The notes: generated by a model from the letters alone, not told the origin. A DNA stretch of 64,000 nt from Pseudomonas sp. AB6 (GCF_034314105.1 NZ_JAVIWJ010000001.1:4448001-4512000); one strand, 5' to 3'. Shown: positions 43,301-52,521, counted from the stretch's first letter. Made by a program: numbers and translations.

Positions 43301-44811
43301 TGTCGCAGCTGATTTTTGACTTGAAACAAGTCAACCCGGCGGCACTGGTTTCGGTCAAGTTGGTCGCTGAAGCGGGCGTCGGTACCATCGCGGCCGGTGT
43401 CGCCAAGGCTTACGCGGACCTGATCACTATTTCCGGCTACGACGGCGGAACCGGTGCATCGCCGCTGACGTCGATCAAATACGCGGGCGCTCCGTGGGAA
43501 CTCGGCTTGGCCGAAACTCACCAGACCCTGCGTGGCAACGACTTGCGCGGCAAGGTCCGGGTGCAAACCGATGGCGGTCTGAAAACCGGCCTCGACGTGA
43601 TCAAGGCCGCGATTCTCGGCGCGGAAAGTTTCGGTTTCGGCACTGCGCCCATGATCGCCCTGGGTTGCAAATACCTGCGTATCTGCCACTTGAACAACTG
43701 CGCCACCGGTGTTGCCACTCAGAACGAGAAGCTGCGTAAAGATCACTACATCGGTACCGTCGACATGGTGATTAATTTCTTCACCTTCGTCGCTGAAGAG
43801 ACCCGTGAGTGGTTGGCCAAGTTGGGCGTGCGTAGCCTCGAAGAGCTGATCGGTCGCACGGACTTGCTGGAAATCCTGCCGGGCGAAACTGCCAAGCAGC
43901 AGCAGTTGGACCTGACACCGTTGTTGGGCAGCGATCACATCCCTGCCGACAAAGCTCAGTTCTGCACCGTGGACCGCAATCCGCCGTTCGACAAAGGCTT
44001 GCTGGCCGAGAAAATGGTCGAGCTGGCCAAACCAGCCATTGTCGAACTCAGCGGCGCCGAGTTTTCACTGGATATCTGTAACTGCGACCGCTCCATCGGC
44101 GCGCGGATTTCCGGTGAAGTGGCCAAGTTGCACGGCAACCACGGCATGGACAAGGCCCCAATCACGTTCCGCTTTAAAGGCACGGCCGGGCAAAGCTTCG
44201 GCGTGTGGAACGTCGGCGGCTTGAACATGTACCTCGAAGGCGACGCTAACGACTACGTGGGTAAAGGCATGGCTGGCGGCAAGCTGGTCATCGTTCCACC
44301 AGTTGGCAGTGCGTTCAAGACTCAGGACAGCGCCATCATCGGCAACACCTGCTTGTACGGCGCAACCGGTGGCAAGTTGTTTGCTGCTGGCACCGCAGGC
44401 GAGCGTTTCGGTGTACGTAACTCCGGCGCCCACGCGATTGTCGAAGGCACTGGCGATCACTGCTGCGAATACATGACGGGCGGTTTCATCTGCGTGCTGG
44501 GCAAAACCGGTAACAACTTCGGTTCCGGCATGACCGGTGGTTTCGCCTACGTGCTGGACCAAGACAACACCTTCGTCGACAAGGTTAACCACGAGTTGGT
44601 GGAAATCCAGCGGATCAGCGGTGAATCGATGGAAGCCAACCGCAGCCATTTGCAGCGTGTATTGGCCGAATATGTCGAGGAAACCAACAGTGAGTGGGGC
44701 CGTAACCTCTCGGAAAACCTCGATGACTATTTGCGTCGGTTCTGGTTGGTGAAGCCAAAAGCAGCGAGCTTGAAATCGCTGCTGTCCAGTACCCGAGCGA
44801 ATCCGGAATAA
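40366..44811 (+). CDS. gltB: Glutamate synthase, large (alpha) subunit
   Basis: 1481 residues from ATG 40366 (MKAGLYHPDEFKDNCGF), the Pseudomonas length; an upstream in-frame start at 40339 is not supported. Cys15 in DNCGFGLIAH is the Ntn-amidotransferase nucleophile after removal of a short propeptide. Next come the central domain, the FMN-binding synthase domain (SPLTSIKYAGAPWELGLAET), and the 3Fe-4S Cys set in CKYLRICHLNNCATG, then the GXGXG beta-helix at the C-terminus (GGFAYVLD). Makes glutamate from glutamine and 2-oxoglutarate with GltD. Confidence 0.98.
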   Translation: MKAGLYHPDEFKDNCGFGLIAHMQGEASHNLLQTAIEALTCMTHRGGINADGKTGDGCGLLIQKPDTFLRAMAQLHFDVDLPKQYAVGMVFLNQDTAKADAARANMNREIQAAGLQLIGWRKVPIDTSVLGRLALERLPQIEQVYIGGEGLSDQAFAIKLFSSRRRSSVANAADTEHYVCSFSHKTIIYKGLMMPADLTAFFPDLRDERLQTAICVFHQRFSTNTLPKWPLAQPFRFLAHNGEINTITGNRNWAQARRTKFANELIPDLEELGPLVNSVGSDSSSMDNMLELMVTGGIDLFRGVRMLIPPAWQNADTMDAELRAFYEYNSMHMEPWDGPAGVVMTDGRHAVCLLDRNGLRPARWVTTKNGYITLASEIGVWNYKPEDVIAKGRVGPGQIFAVDTETGQILDTDSIDNRLKSRHPYKQWLRKNALRIQANLVDDQGEASYDSDQLKQYMKMFQVTFEERDQVLRPLAEQGQEAVGSMGDDTPMAVLSQRVRSPYDYFRQQFAQVTNPPIDPLREAIVMSLEICLGAERNIFQESPEHASRVILSSPVISPPKWRALMTLERPGFERYFIDLNYDESVGLEAAILNIADQAEEAVRAGKTQLVLSDRHIAPGKLPAHAALAVGAVHHRLTEKGLRCDSNILVETATARDPHHFAVLIGFGASAVYPFLAYEVLADLIRTGEVLADLDEAFKYYRKGISKGLLKILSKMGISTVASYRGAQLFEAIGLSDEIVSQSFRGVPSRIKGARFSDLEAEQKLLAAEAWSPRKPIQQGGLLKFVHGGEYHAYNPEVVTTLQAAVQQGDYSKFKEYTTLVDTRPVSMIRDMFKLKTLDQPLAIDEIEPLEKILKRFDSAGISLGALSPEAHEALAEAMNRLGARSNSGEGGEDPARYGTIKSSKIKQVATGRFGVTAQYLVNAEVMQIKVAQGAKPGEGGQLPGGKVNGLIAKLRYAVPGVTLISPPPHHDIYSIEDLSQLIFDLKQVNPAALVSVKLVAEAGVGTIAAGVAKAYADLITISGYDGGTGASPLTSIKYAGAPWELGLAETHQTLRGNDLRGKVRVQTDGGLKTGLDVIKAAILGAESFGFGTAPMIALGCKYLRICHLNNCATGVATQNEKLRKDHYIGTVDMVINFFTFVAEETREWLAKLGVRSLEELIGRTDLLEILPGETAKQQQLDLTPLLGSDHIPADKAQFCTVDRNPPFDKGLLAEKMVELAKPAIVELSGAEFSLDICNCDRSIGARISGEVAKLHGNHGMDKAPITFRFKGTAGQSFGVWNVGGLNMYLEGDANDYVGKGMAGGKLVIVPPVGSAFKTQDSAIIGNTCLYGATGGKLFAAGTAGERFGVRNSGAHAIVEGTGDHCCEYMTGGFICVLGKTGNNFGSGMTGGFAYVLDQDNTFVDKVNHELVEIQRISGESMEANRSHLQRVLAEYVEETNSEWGRNLSENLDDYLRRFWLVKPKAASLKSLLSSTRANPE

Positions 44812-44821
44812 AAGCAGCCAT

Positions 44822-44902
44822 AAGCTTCAAGCCGCAAGCTGCAAGTTAGAAGCAGCGTGCGGCGTGTCGGCTTAATACGATTTTCTTGCAGCTTGAAGCT
44901 TT
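44822..44902. repeat. AAGCTTCAAGC/CTTGCAGCTTG inverted repeat between gltB and gltD
   Basis: Left arm AAGCTTCAAGCCGCAAGCTG (44822-44841, continuing CAAG) pairs with right arm CTTGCAGCTTGAAGCTT (44885-44901). It belongs to the same family as 19104-19164, with CTTGCAG heptamers. It lies in the 123-base gap inside the gltBD operon and would fold in the mRNA. A further copy of the motif, GGAGCTGCAA, lies close by. Confidence 0.8.
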
Positions 44903-44934
44903 GCGCTTGGAGCTGCAATTTGGAGTTTTCAAGA

Positions 44935-46353
44935 ATGGCTGACCGTCTGAGTAATGACTTCCAGTTCATCGACGTTGGGCGCAAAGATCCGAAGAAGAAG
45001 CTCTTGCGTCAGCGCAAGAAAGAGTTCGTCGAGATATATGAACCGTTCAAGCCCCAGCAGTCGGCCGACCAGGCCCATCGTTGTTTGGGCTGCGGTAACC
45101 CGTACTGTGAGTGGAAGTGCCCAGTGCACAACTTTATTCCCAACTGGCTCAAGCTGGTTGCGGAAGGCAACATTCTGGCCGCCGCTGAGCTGTCGCATCA
45201 GACCAACACGCTGCCGGAAGTTTGCGGCCGTGTGTGTCCTCAGGATCGTCTGTGTGAGGGCGCTTGCACCCTCAACGACGGTTTTGGTGCGGTGACTATT
45301 GGTTCGGTCGAGAAATACATCACCGACACCGCCTTCGCCATGGGCTGGCGTCCGGATATGTCCAAAGTCGTTTCGACCGGCAAGCGTGTTGCAATCATCG
45401 GCGCAGGGCCTGCAGGCCTTGGTTGCGCCGACGTATTGGTGCGCGGCGGCGTGGCTCCGGTGGTGTTCGACAAGAACCCGGAAATCGGCGGTCTGCTGAC
45501 CTTCGGTATCCCTGAATTCAAGCTGGAAAAAACCGTACTGAGCCACCGTCGCGAAGTCTTCACTGGCATGGGTATTGAGTTCCGTCTCAATACCGAAGTC
45601 GGTAAGGACGTGACCATGGATCAACTGCTCGAAGAGTACGATGCCGTGTTCATGGGCATGGGCACTTACACCTACATGAAGGGCGGTTTTGCCGGTGAAG
45701 ACCTGCCGGGCGTGCATGACGCGCTCGACTACCTCATCGCTAACGTCAATCGCAATCTTGGCTTTGAAAAGTCGTCGGAAGACTTCGTCGACATGAAGGG
45801 TAAAAAGATTGTGGTGCTGGGCGGTGGTGACACTGCGATGGACTGCAACCGTACTGCAATTCGTCAAGGCGCCAAGTCGGTGACCTGTGCTTACCGTCGT
45901 GACGAAGCGAACATGCCGGGCTCGCGCAAAGAAGTGAAGAACGCCAAGGAAGAAGGGGTGCGATTCCTCTACAACCGTCAGCCGATTGCTATCGTGGGTG
46001 AAGACAAAGTTGAAGGCGTGAAAGTGGTCGAGACGCGTCTTGGCGAGCCTGATGCTCGTGGCCGTCGTAGTCCCGAGCCGATTCCGGGTTCGGAAGAGAT
46101 TATTCCGGCAGACGCCGTGGTGATCGCTTTCGGTTTCCGTCCAAGCCCAGCGCAGTGGTTCGAAGCGTTCAGCATCCAGACCGACAGCCAGGGCCGCGTC
46201 ATCGCCCCGGAACAGGCGCAGTTCAAGCACCAGACCAGCCACCCGAAAGTCTTCGCCGGTGGCGACATGGTTCGTGGTTCTGACTTGGTAGTAACCGCAA
46301 TCTTTGAAGGCCGAAACGCGGCCGAAGGAATTTTGGACTACTTGGGCGTGTAA
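44935..46353 (+). CDS. gltD: Glutamate synthase, small (beta) subunit
   Basis: 472 residues from ATG 44935; the open frame starts earlier at 44857 but that part overlaps the repeat. 4Fe-4S Cys set CLGCGNPYCEWKC (50-62) and VCGRVCPQDRLCEGAC, FAD site IIGAGPAGLGCADVL, NADPH site VVLGGGDTAMDCNRTA. It transfers electrons from NADPH to GltB. Confidence 0.97.
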   Translation: MADRLSNDFQFIDVGRKDPKKKLLRQRKKEFVEIYEPFKPQQSADQAHRCLGCGNPYCEWKCPVHNFIPNWLKLVAEGNILAAAELSHQTNTLPEVCGRVCPQDRLCEGACTLNDGFGAVTIGSVEKYITDTAFAMGWRPDMSKVVSTGKRVAIIGAGPAGLGCADVLVRGGVAPVVFDKNPEIGGLLTFGIPEFKLEKTVLSHRREVFTGMGIEFRLNTEVGKDVTMDQLLEEYDAVFMGMGTYTYMKGGFAGEDLPGVHDALDYLIANVNRNLGFEKSSEDFVDMKGKKIVVLGGGDTAMDCNRTAIRQGAKSVTCAYRRDEANMPGSRKEVKNAKEEGVRFLYNRQPIAIVGEDKVEGVKVVETRLGEPDARGRRSPEPIPGSEEIIPADAVVIAFGFRPSPAQWFEAFSIQTDSQGRVIAPEQAQFKHQTSHPKVFAGGDMVRGSDLVVTAIFEGRNAAEGILDYLGV

Positions 46354-46366
46354 ACTTTTTCCCGCA

Positions 46367-46395
46367 TTCGGCAGCTTCTTTTAGGCGCTGCCGAA
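46367..46395. repeat. REP-like hairpin after gltD
   Basis: TTCGGCAGC/GCTGCCGAA (46367-46375, 46387-46395) with an 11-base loop, then GGCTGCGG, a pattern typical of Pseudomonas REP elements. Nearby CTTCGACGGTCTCTA and CCTCGACGGTTTCTACA are a related direct repeat (46429-46480). It could double as a weak transcription stop. Confidence 0.55.
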
Positions 46396-46611
46396 GGCTG
46401 CGGAAAGGATCGGTATGCCTTCGACGGTCTCTAAAGACTGGGCGGTTTTCGATGGGTCGCAGCCCTCGACGGTTTCTACAGGGGATGTGATTTCCTGATA
46501 TTTCAGTGTGTTTTTTAGTCCAAATTCAATGCTAGTGTTCACCGTTCACGGCAGGAGATTCACCGCAACCGGTGTACTCCCGCGATTAACGTTATTTGCA
46601 AGGATGCAAAT

Positions 46612-49600
46612 ATGACCACTTACAGCGCTTCACTTCATACTCCCGTATTTTTCGAAAACGCGTCCGCCACCGCCACTGAATCCGAAAGGTTCAGGCCCAG
46701 CTCGGTATCAGCACGCGAGCAACGCGCTCGAGAGAAGGCCGATCGGACGATCAATCAGTTCATCGAAGGGTTCACGGAAAAATGTTTTTTTCCGTTGGAT
46801 TGCGAGTCACTGATTTTTTCGTTACTGCCTCAGTTGGCTGAATGGCCTGCAGTTTTGCAGCTCAAAATCGTTGACGAACACGGCGATGCTGTCGCGACCT
46901 ATCTCAAAGGTAACAACCCCAGCGTTATCCAAAACAGCATTTCGGTAGTGCGAGATCGCTTTGGCGAATATGCCACGTCGACCGTCCATGGCGAGGAAAC
47001 ATTATTTCAAACCATAATTGACCAACTTCCCCAGGGCTCAAGACTGGGTATGGGTGGCAACTTCTCGAATAGTTCCAGTACCGCCGGGCGAATTGTCACG
47101 CTGCGCAAAGAGTTGTCCGAGTTGCTCAAGTCTGAGCAAGCAAACGCGTTTGAGGCATTGCTCGCCGACGATGATGCGATGAAGTGCGATCTAGGTTTCA
47201 GTCGGTACAACCGCCTTCTACCCCTTTGGAGGCGGCAAACTACCGAGCGGCCTCCTGCATTAAACCTGTTAAAGGCTATACATCCTGAAGTGCCGGTTGA
47301 GCGCCTCAATGTGCTGTTGGAGCGATTTCCTCTGTCGGAAGCGCAAGAACATGACTTTCTGGAAGACGAAGAGTTGCCAGCTGCGTTCATTGAGGCCTTG
47401 GATCAGTCCTTGGAGGAATGGCGCAAGGACCGAGGACTCGATGGCTTGTTTCATACCAGAACTTACAACATTGACGCGGATGTGCTGGCCAGAACCTTTG
47501 GCCAACAGGTGTTGAGAGCTCGATTGGGCTACGAGCTATTGATCGCTGAAGTGGACGCGACGGGTCAGTACCCCCGTGATCTTGAACTTTCGCAGACCTC
47601 AATTCTCTTGTTACATAGCGCCGATGGTCATTACGCAGTTAAAAACCTCAATGATGATCAGGTCAACCGTTTCAATGTGGGTACCGATAGCTTCTATCGG
47701 GCGATTGCTTCGGTGCTGCAACCTCATGAGCGTACCGCTTTGGGAATGCAGTCCGAGACGGATGTCGCAGGCTTTCGCAGAATACTCGGCGATGCGGCGG
47801 CTAACGCCAGCGGCGGCTGGTTTGACTCGCAAAGCCCGCTTCAGGCGAAGGTTGAACTGTTTCCTGATTGGTTAAGGGACGCTTCTTCTGCCGACAAACT
47901 CATGTGGAACACAGCGCTGCATAACTATCGGCAAGCGTTGATAGAGGCGCAGGCACCGGATCTTCCAGACGTCAGCGAATACGGCGATCTTGAGCAGCTG
48001 CGCGTCTATGCCGGGAATCAGCTTAAGTACCGGCTAGATCTTGATCTCGGTTTGCAACTGGAGCCCGAAGAAATAACTGTCGAGATCACTACAAACCAAT
48101 GGACCGGAAATCAGGAGGTGCCACCCATTCTGGATCTGGACGTATACAGTCCAGAGTCTGGTGAAGATTTTGAGTACACCCCCACATACCGCAGCCTTCC
48201 CCAGCTCTGTTTGGAGAATATATTAATAACTGATGGGGACTTCTGGTTGACGGCGCGCTTTCTGGATAAGAACGGTCGTCCAATCGCGGGATTGAGTAAA
48301 CGTTATATACATGGCCTAGTGCGTGAGTTGGATGTGGGTACCAGCTACACGGCGTTTCTCAAACAGCGCTTGCTAGCGTCCTCTTTTGGACAGTGGAGCC
48401 GCGATCAATATGCTCAGGTAATGGACACGCAGATGCGGCTGGACGTCATCGAAGCCAAGATGGCGAAGGATTTTCTCGATGACGGTAGCTTGCCATCTGC
48501 GCTCGCCGACCGAGGTTATAAATGGGTGATGGCGGTCCTTGACCGCGCGCTCGATAGCGCTACCAGCGCGGTGGTTGAAGGCCATCGTATTCAGGTGTGG
48601 ACTCTTAAACTCTCCGATTCGGCGCCGACTAACCTGCATTATTACGGCCCGCCTGGCGTTTATTCTCCAGGCCAATTCGATGGTCTGACGTTGCGGGGCA
48701 TACTGATGATCGCTCCCGAATCCAGGCAGAGTGTTCCGAGTGTGGTGGTCTATACACCTTTGGCTCCGGACGGCGTGAGTTTCCGTGAGTATGCAAGCGA
48801 GCAGGAAATGCTCGAGAAGCTATTCACTAACCCTCTGGTAGCTGACTACTTGATAAGCCGGCTGCCTATAGAGCAAAAGGCCTCATTGGGTGAAGTGTTC
48901 GGCACCCTCATCGTTGATGGTCACTTGAAGATCGTACCTACATTATTGCGTACGGATAACTTCTACTTCGCCAGTTACGAGGACGAAGTTCAGCGTGTGA
49001 TCGCGCAAATCGATGCGCAAACGACCAGCACTGGCGAAGCCAACTGGCAGAGCGCATGGAATATTGCTAGTGCATTCGCCGAACTGGCGCTTGAGTTCAC
49101 GCCATTCAAGGTGAGGTTGCCAATCGCCGCCGCTCGTAGTTTGTACGCGCTCTCACAAGGCGCCCGTGCGGTGGGTGAGCAAGACAGCAGCGCTGCATTG
49201 CATTTTGTACAAGCAGCACTGCTCCTGACGGATGGTCTGCCGGGAGTGAAGAAGCCTAAGGTGAAATCGGTGTCCTCTGGTGGTCTGAAATCCGCAATGG
49301 CGCTGGCATCTACACCACAGGGAATGAAATTGCGTACCGACGGCGTTTATAGCGGCGTGTACGAAAAAGTGAATGCTGCAAACTATTTGGATTTCTATGC
49401 CCAAAACGCAGGGAAAACCTTTGCCATTCGCTATGATGCGCAAAACGCGACGTGGCGAATGATTGATCCCCGACGGCCAGACGCTTATTACCAGATGCCG
49501 ATTCGTTTCGATGAGCAGGGGCAATGGAGTTACGACAACATCGCGTTGCGGGGTGGGGGAAACGACAATAAACCCAAAGTACCTAAAAGTCGCAAAGGCG

Positions 49601-49983
49601 CTAACGCCAGCGACACGCCGGCAGCATCCAGTTCGGTCAATATCCGGCCACCGGGCATGAAGCGGGCAAGAGTTGATGTGAAAAACTTTGCTGAAACCGA
49701 TGCGTTTGCAAAGGCTGTAAAGGATACAAAGGTCGATAAGAAGACGCTTGAAGATGCTATCGAAGCGGCCGCTGAAAAGTATATCAACGACCGTGCGGGC
49801 AGCTCCCATGTTCTGCTGGGTGCTTTCAAAGGGGCTGTAAGCATTGATCTTCCAGGCATCGGGGGAAGTACGGGGCGAGGTAAATGGCGCTTAATTTTAC
49901 AAAAATCCAAAATTAAGGATGCCGATGGAAACTCTGAAACGGTGCTGATCTTCCATAGTGTGGCAAATACCCATAGAGGTTAA
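46612..49983 (+). CDS. Large putative toxin, DUF6543 (dermonecrotic-toxin-like) with a RelE-like C-terminal region
   Basis: 1123 residues, no signal peptide. Most of the protein (about residues 250-800) looks like the Pseudomonas DUF6543 family: ILLLHSADGHYAVKNL, YIHGLVRELDVGTSYTAFL, RGYKWVMAVLDRALDSA, a long beta-rich stretch and FREYASEQEMLEKLF. A hydrophobic helical stretch near 830-880 (FAELALEFTPFKVRLPIAAA) and a Pro/Ser linker (about 985-1015) follow. The final ~104 residues are basic (LPGIGGSTGRGKWRLILQ, VLIFHSVANTHRG) and resemble a RelE/ParE-type ribonuclease domain. No immunity gene is seen downstream: hemE starts after 89 bases. The secretion route is unknown. The overall family assignment is firmer than the toxin-domain reading. 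Confidence 0.7.
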   Translation: MTTYSASLHTPVFFENASATATESERFRPSSVSAREQRAREKADRTINQFIEGFTEKCFFPLDCESLIFSLLPQLAEWPAVLQLKIVDEHGDAVATYLKGNNPSVIQNSISVVRDRFGEYATSTVHGEETLFQTIIDQLPQGSRLGMGGNFSNSSSTAGRIVTLRKELSELLKSEQANAFEALLADDDAMKCDLGFSRYNRLLPLWRRQTTERPPALNLLKAIHPEVPVERLNVLLERFPLSEAQEHDFLEDEELPAAFIEALDQSLEEWRKDRGLDGLFHTRTYNIDADVLARTFGQQVLRARLGYELLIAEVDATGQYPRDLELSQTSILLLHSADGHYAVKNLNDDQVNRFNVGTDSFYRAIASVLQPHERTALGMQSETDVAGFRRILGDAAANASGGWFDSQSPLQAKVELFPDWLRDASSADKLMWNTALHNYRQALIEAQAPDLPDVSEYGDLEQLRVYAGNQLKYRLDLDLGLQLEPEEITVEITTNQWTGNQEVPPILDLDVYSPESGEDFEYTPTYRSLPQLCLENILITDGDFWLTARFLDKNGRPIAGLSKRYIHGLVRELDVGTSYTAFLKQRLLASSFGQWSRDQYAQVMDTQMRLDVIEAKMAKDFLDDGSLPSALADRGYKWVMAVLDRALDSATSAVVEGHRIQVWTLKLSDSAPTNLHYYGPPGVYSPGQFDGLTLRGILMIAPESRQSVPSVVVYTPLAPDGVSFREYASEQEMLEKLFTNPLVADYLISRLPIEQKASLGEVFGTLIVDGHLKIVPTLLRTDNFYFASYEDEVQRVIAQIDAQTTSTGEANWQSAWNIASAFAELALEFTPFKVRLPIAAARSLYALSQGARAVGEQDSSAALHFVQAALLLTDGLPGVKKPKVKSVSSGGLKSAMALASTPQGMKLRTDGVYSGVYEKVNAANYLDFYAQNAGKTFAIRYDAQNATWRMIDPRRPDAYYQMPIRFDEQGQWSYDNIALRGGGNDNKPKVPKSRKGANASDTPAASSSVNIRPPGMKRARVDVKNFAETDAFAKAVKDTKVDKKTLEDAIEAAAEKYINDRAGSSHVLLGAFKGAVSIDLPGIGGSTGRGKWRLILQKSKIKDADGNSETVLIFHSVANTHRG

Positions 49984-49997
49984 TCGCCGTCATTGAT

Positions 49998-50026
49998 AAA
50001 AGGCATGGCTCTGGCCGTGCCTTTTT
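49998..50026 (+). terminator. Terminator after the DUF6543 gene
   Basis: AAAAGGCATGGC (49998-50009), loop TCTG, GCCGTGCCTTTTT (50014-50026): a long stem with one G-U pair and T5. It separates the DUF6543 gene from hemE. Confidence 0.85.
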
Positions 50027-50072
50027 CGTCTGGCTCTGAGAAAATGCCCGCACTTTTTAAACGGATACCGAC

Positions 50073-51143
50073 ATGACTGTCCTTAAGAATGATCGTTTCC
50101 TTCGTGCCCTGCTCAAGCAGCCCGTCGATGTTACCCCTGTGTGGATGATGCGTCAGGCTGGTCGTTATCTGCCAGAGTACCGCGCCAGTCGTGCCAAGGC
50201 CGGCGACTTCATGAGCCTGTGCATGAATCCGGAATTCGCTTGTGAAGTCACGCTGCAACCGCTTGACCGCTATCCACAGCTGGACGCGGCCATCTTGTTT
50301 TCCGACATCCTGACCATTCCGGACGCTATGGGCCTGGGCCTGTATTTTGAAACTGGCGAAGGTCCACGCTTCAAAAAAACGGTCAGCACCTTGGCCGATA
50401 TCGAAGCGTTGCCCATTCCAGATCCGCAGAAAGACTTGGGTTACGTAATGGATGCGGTCAGTACCATCCGTCGCGAGCTCAACGGCCGTGTACCTTTGAT
50501 CGGCTTCTCTGGCAGTCCATGGACCTTGGCAACATATATGGTCGAAGGCGGTTCATCGAAAGATTTTCGCAAGTCCAAAGCCATGCTCTATGACAATCCA
50601 CAGGCCATGCACTTATTACTGGATAAGTTGGCGCAGTCCGTGACTTCGTACCTGAACGGTCAAATTCTCGCTGGCGCACAAGCGGTGCAGATTTTTGACA
50701 GTTGGGGCGGTAGCTTGTCGTCGGCGGCCTACCAGGAGTTTTCACTTGCCTACATGCGCAAAATCGTCAATGGCCTGATCCGTGAACACGACGGGCGTAA
50801 AGTGCCAGTGATCCTGTTCACCAAAGGCGGCGGCCTGTGGCTGGAGAGCATCGCTGACGCGGGCGCTGATGCACTGGGCCTGGACTGGACGTGCGACATC
50901 GGCGAAGCCCGTCAGCGCGTCGGCAACAAAGTCGCCTTGCAAGGCAACATGGACCCTACTGTGCTTTACGCAAACCCTACCGCGATACGCAGTGAAGTCG
51001 CACGTATCCTCGCCAGCTACGGCAGCGGCACCGGCCACGTCTTCAATCTCGGTCACGGTATTACGCCAGAGGTTGACCCGGCCAACGCGGGCGTCTTTAT
51101 GGAAGCCGTGCACGAGATGTCTGCCCAGTATCACGCCAACTAA
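50073..51143 (+). CDS. hemE: Uroporphyrinogen III decarboxylase
   Basis: 356 residues. The signature PVWMMRQAGRYLPEYR (residues about 22-37) and GFSGSPWTLATYMVEG are present. It decarboxylates uroporphyrinogen III to coproporphyrinogen III in haem synthesis. In many Pseudomonas genomes it directly follows gltD; here the DUF6543 gene is inserted. Confidence 0.97.
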   Translation: MTVLKNDRFLRALLKQPVDVTPVWMMRQAGRYLPEYRASRAKAGDFMSLCMNPEFACEVTLQPLDRYPQLDAAILFSDILTIPDAMGLGLYFETGEGPRFKKTVSTLADIEALPIPDPQKDLGYVMDAVSTIRRELNGRVPLIGFSGSPWTLATYMVEGGSSKDFRKSKAMLYDNPQAMHLLLDKLAQSVTSYLNGQILAGAQAVQIFDSWGGSLSSAAYQEFSLAYMRKIVNGLIREHDGRKVPVILFTKGGGLWLESIADAGADALGLDWTCDIGEARQRVGNKVALQGNMDPTVLYANPTAIRSEVARILASYGSGTGHVFNLGHGITPEVDPANAGVFMEAVHEMSAQYHAN

Positions 51144-51155
51144 GTCGCGCCCAAT

Positions 51156-51186
51156 CCTGCTGCCGCATTCGCCGTGGCAGGTTTTT
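51156..51186 (+). terminator. Terminator of hemE
   Basis: CCTGC (51156-51160) pairs with GCAGG (51177-51181), interior partly paired (TGCC/GTGG), and TTTTT follows. Lies between convergent hemE and the MFS gene. Confidence 0.6.
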
Positions 51187-51234
51187 GTTGGGTATGTCCC
51201 GTCCTGAATAAGGTTTACACCTTCTGACCTATCT

Positions 51235-52497
51235 TCAACCCTTAATACTGAGTTCCAACGGCTGCAGTTTCGCCAAACGTAATGCCACAGCCAATGCGAC
51301 GAGCAACAACACTCCTATGAACCCGCCGATACCATTCCAACCTGCGTAATGCCAAAACGCCCCACCTGCGGTGCCTGCGATGCTTGAACCCGCGTAGTAG
51401 CAAAACAGATACAGCGACGACGCCTGCCCTCTGGCTTTGATTGCCCGGCGTCCGATCCAGCTGCTGGCTACGGAGTGCGCGCCGAAGAAGCCGAACGTGA
51501 ATAACAGCACCCCGAATATGACCATCGATAACGGGCTGAACATGGTCAGAGCAACGCCCATTAGCATCAAGACGATGACCGACCAGAGCACTTTGCGTCG
51601 ACCGAGCTTATCGGCCAGAGCACCAACTTTCGCCGAGCTATAGATACCCGACAGGTAAACCACTGAGAACAGTCCGACGAATGACTGACTCATCTGATAA
51701 GGCTCGGCCAGCAAGCGGTAGCCAATGTAATTGAATAGCGTGACGAACGCGCCCATCAGCAGGAATGCTTCCAGAAACAGCCACGGCAAGCCAGCGTCTC
51801 GAAACTGCAACGCGAAACCGTCAAGCAGGCTACGGGGGTGCATTGAGCGCGGGCGGAAGTTGCGTGACTCCGGAAGTATCTTCCAAAACACCCCGGCGGC
51901 GATCAACGCCAAGCCGCCGATGAAAAGCATTGCGGTATGCCAGCTAACGTAATCTACCAATACCCCGGTGATCACCCGACCACTCATGCCGCCGATGGCG
52001 TTGCCGCCTATATAAAGCCCCATCGCCAAGCCAATGTGTTGCGGGTGTATTTCTTCGCTCAGGTAGGTCATTGCCACGGCCGCCAAACCGCTGAGCGACA
52101 GACCAACCAGCGCGCGCATTAACAGAATACCTTCCCATGTCGGCATCAACGCGCCGAGTAAAGTGAATAGCGCGGCGCAAAACAGCGCCGTTACCATCAC
52201 TGGTTTTCGCCCGAGTCGATCCGAAATCGGCCCGGTAATTAGCAGGCCAAATGCGAGCATGCCGGTAGCGACCGACAATATAAGGCTGCTTTGCGCTGCA
52301 TTAATTGAGTATTCGTGGGACAGCACCGGCATTAACGGCTGTACACAATACAGCAGCGTAAACGTCGCAAAACCACCGGAGAATAATGCCAGCACCGTGC
52401 GCAAGAATAACGGGGTGCCTTTTTCGATATAGACATCTGCCAGCGTATCGACACCATCGCTGACGTGCGTGGGGGCTGGGGCAACAGCAGTTTTCAA
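51235..52497 (-). CDS. MFS transporter, YnfM-like
   Basis: 420 residues with about 12 transmembrane helices. Motif A GPISDRLGRKPVMV is in the loop between helices 2 and 3, with a second copy LADKLGRRKVLW in the other half. SSLILSVATGMLAF and ARGQASSLYLFCYYAGSS are typical of the YnfM/CmlA-like drug-efflux subfamily. Substrate unknown. It is divergent from a LysR regulator, which likely controls it. Confidence 0.85.
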   Translation of the reverse strand: MKTAVAPAPTHVSDGVDTLADVYIEKGTPLFLRTVLALFSGGFATFTLLYCVQPLMPVLSHEYSINAAQSSLILSVATGMLAFGLLITGPISDRLGRKPVMVTALFCAALFTLLGALMPTWEGILLMRALVGLSLSGLAAVAMTYLSEEIHPQHIGLAMGLYIGGNAIGGMSGRVITGVLVDYVSWHTAMLFIGGLALIAAGVFWKILPESRNFRPRSMHPRSLLDGFALQFRDAGLPWLFLEAFLLMGAFVTLFNYIGYRLLAEPYQMSQSFVGLFSVVYLSGIYSSAKVGALADKLGRRKVLWSVIVLMLMGVALTMFSPLSMVIFGVLLFTFGFFGAHSVASSWIGRRAIKARGQASSLYLFCYYAGSSIAGTAGGAFWHYAGWNGIGGFIGVLLLVALAVALRLAKLQPLELSIKG

Positions 52498-52521
52498 TAT
52501 GAACCTCGATGAACGTGGCGG

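Noticed and set aside
42709..43938. 409-codon minus-strand frame
   Set aside because: Antisense to gltB; long only because of GC-rich codon bias in gltB.
44929..46242. 437-codon minus-strand frame
   Set aside because: Antisense to gltD, which has clear Fe-S and NADPH motifs in the sense frame.
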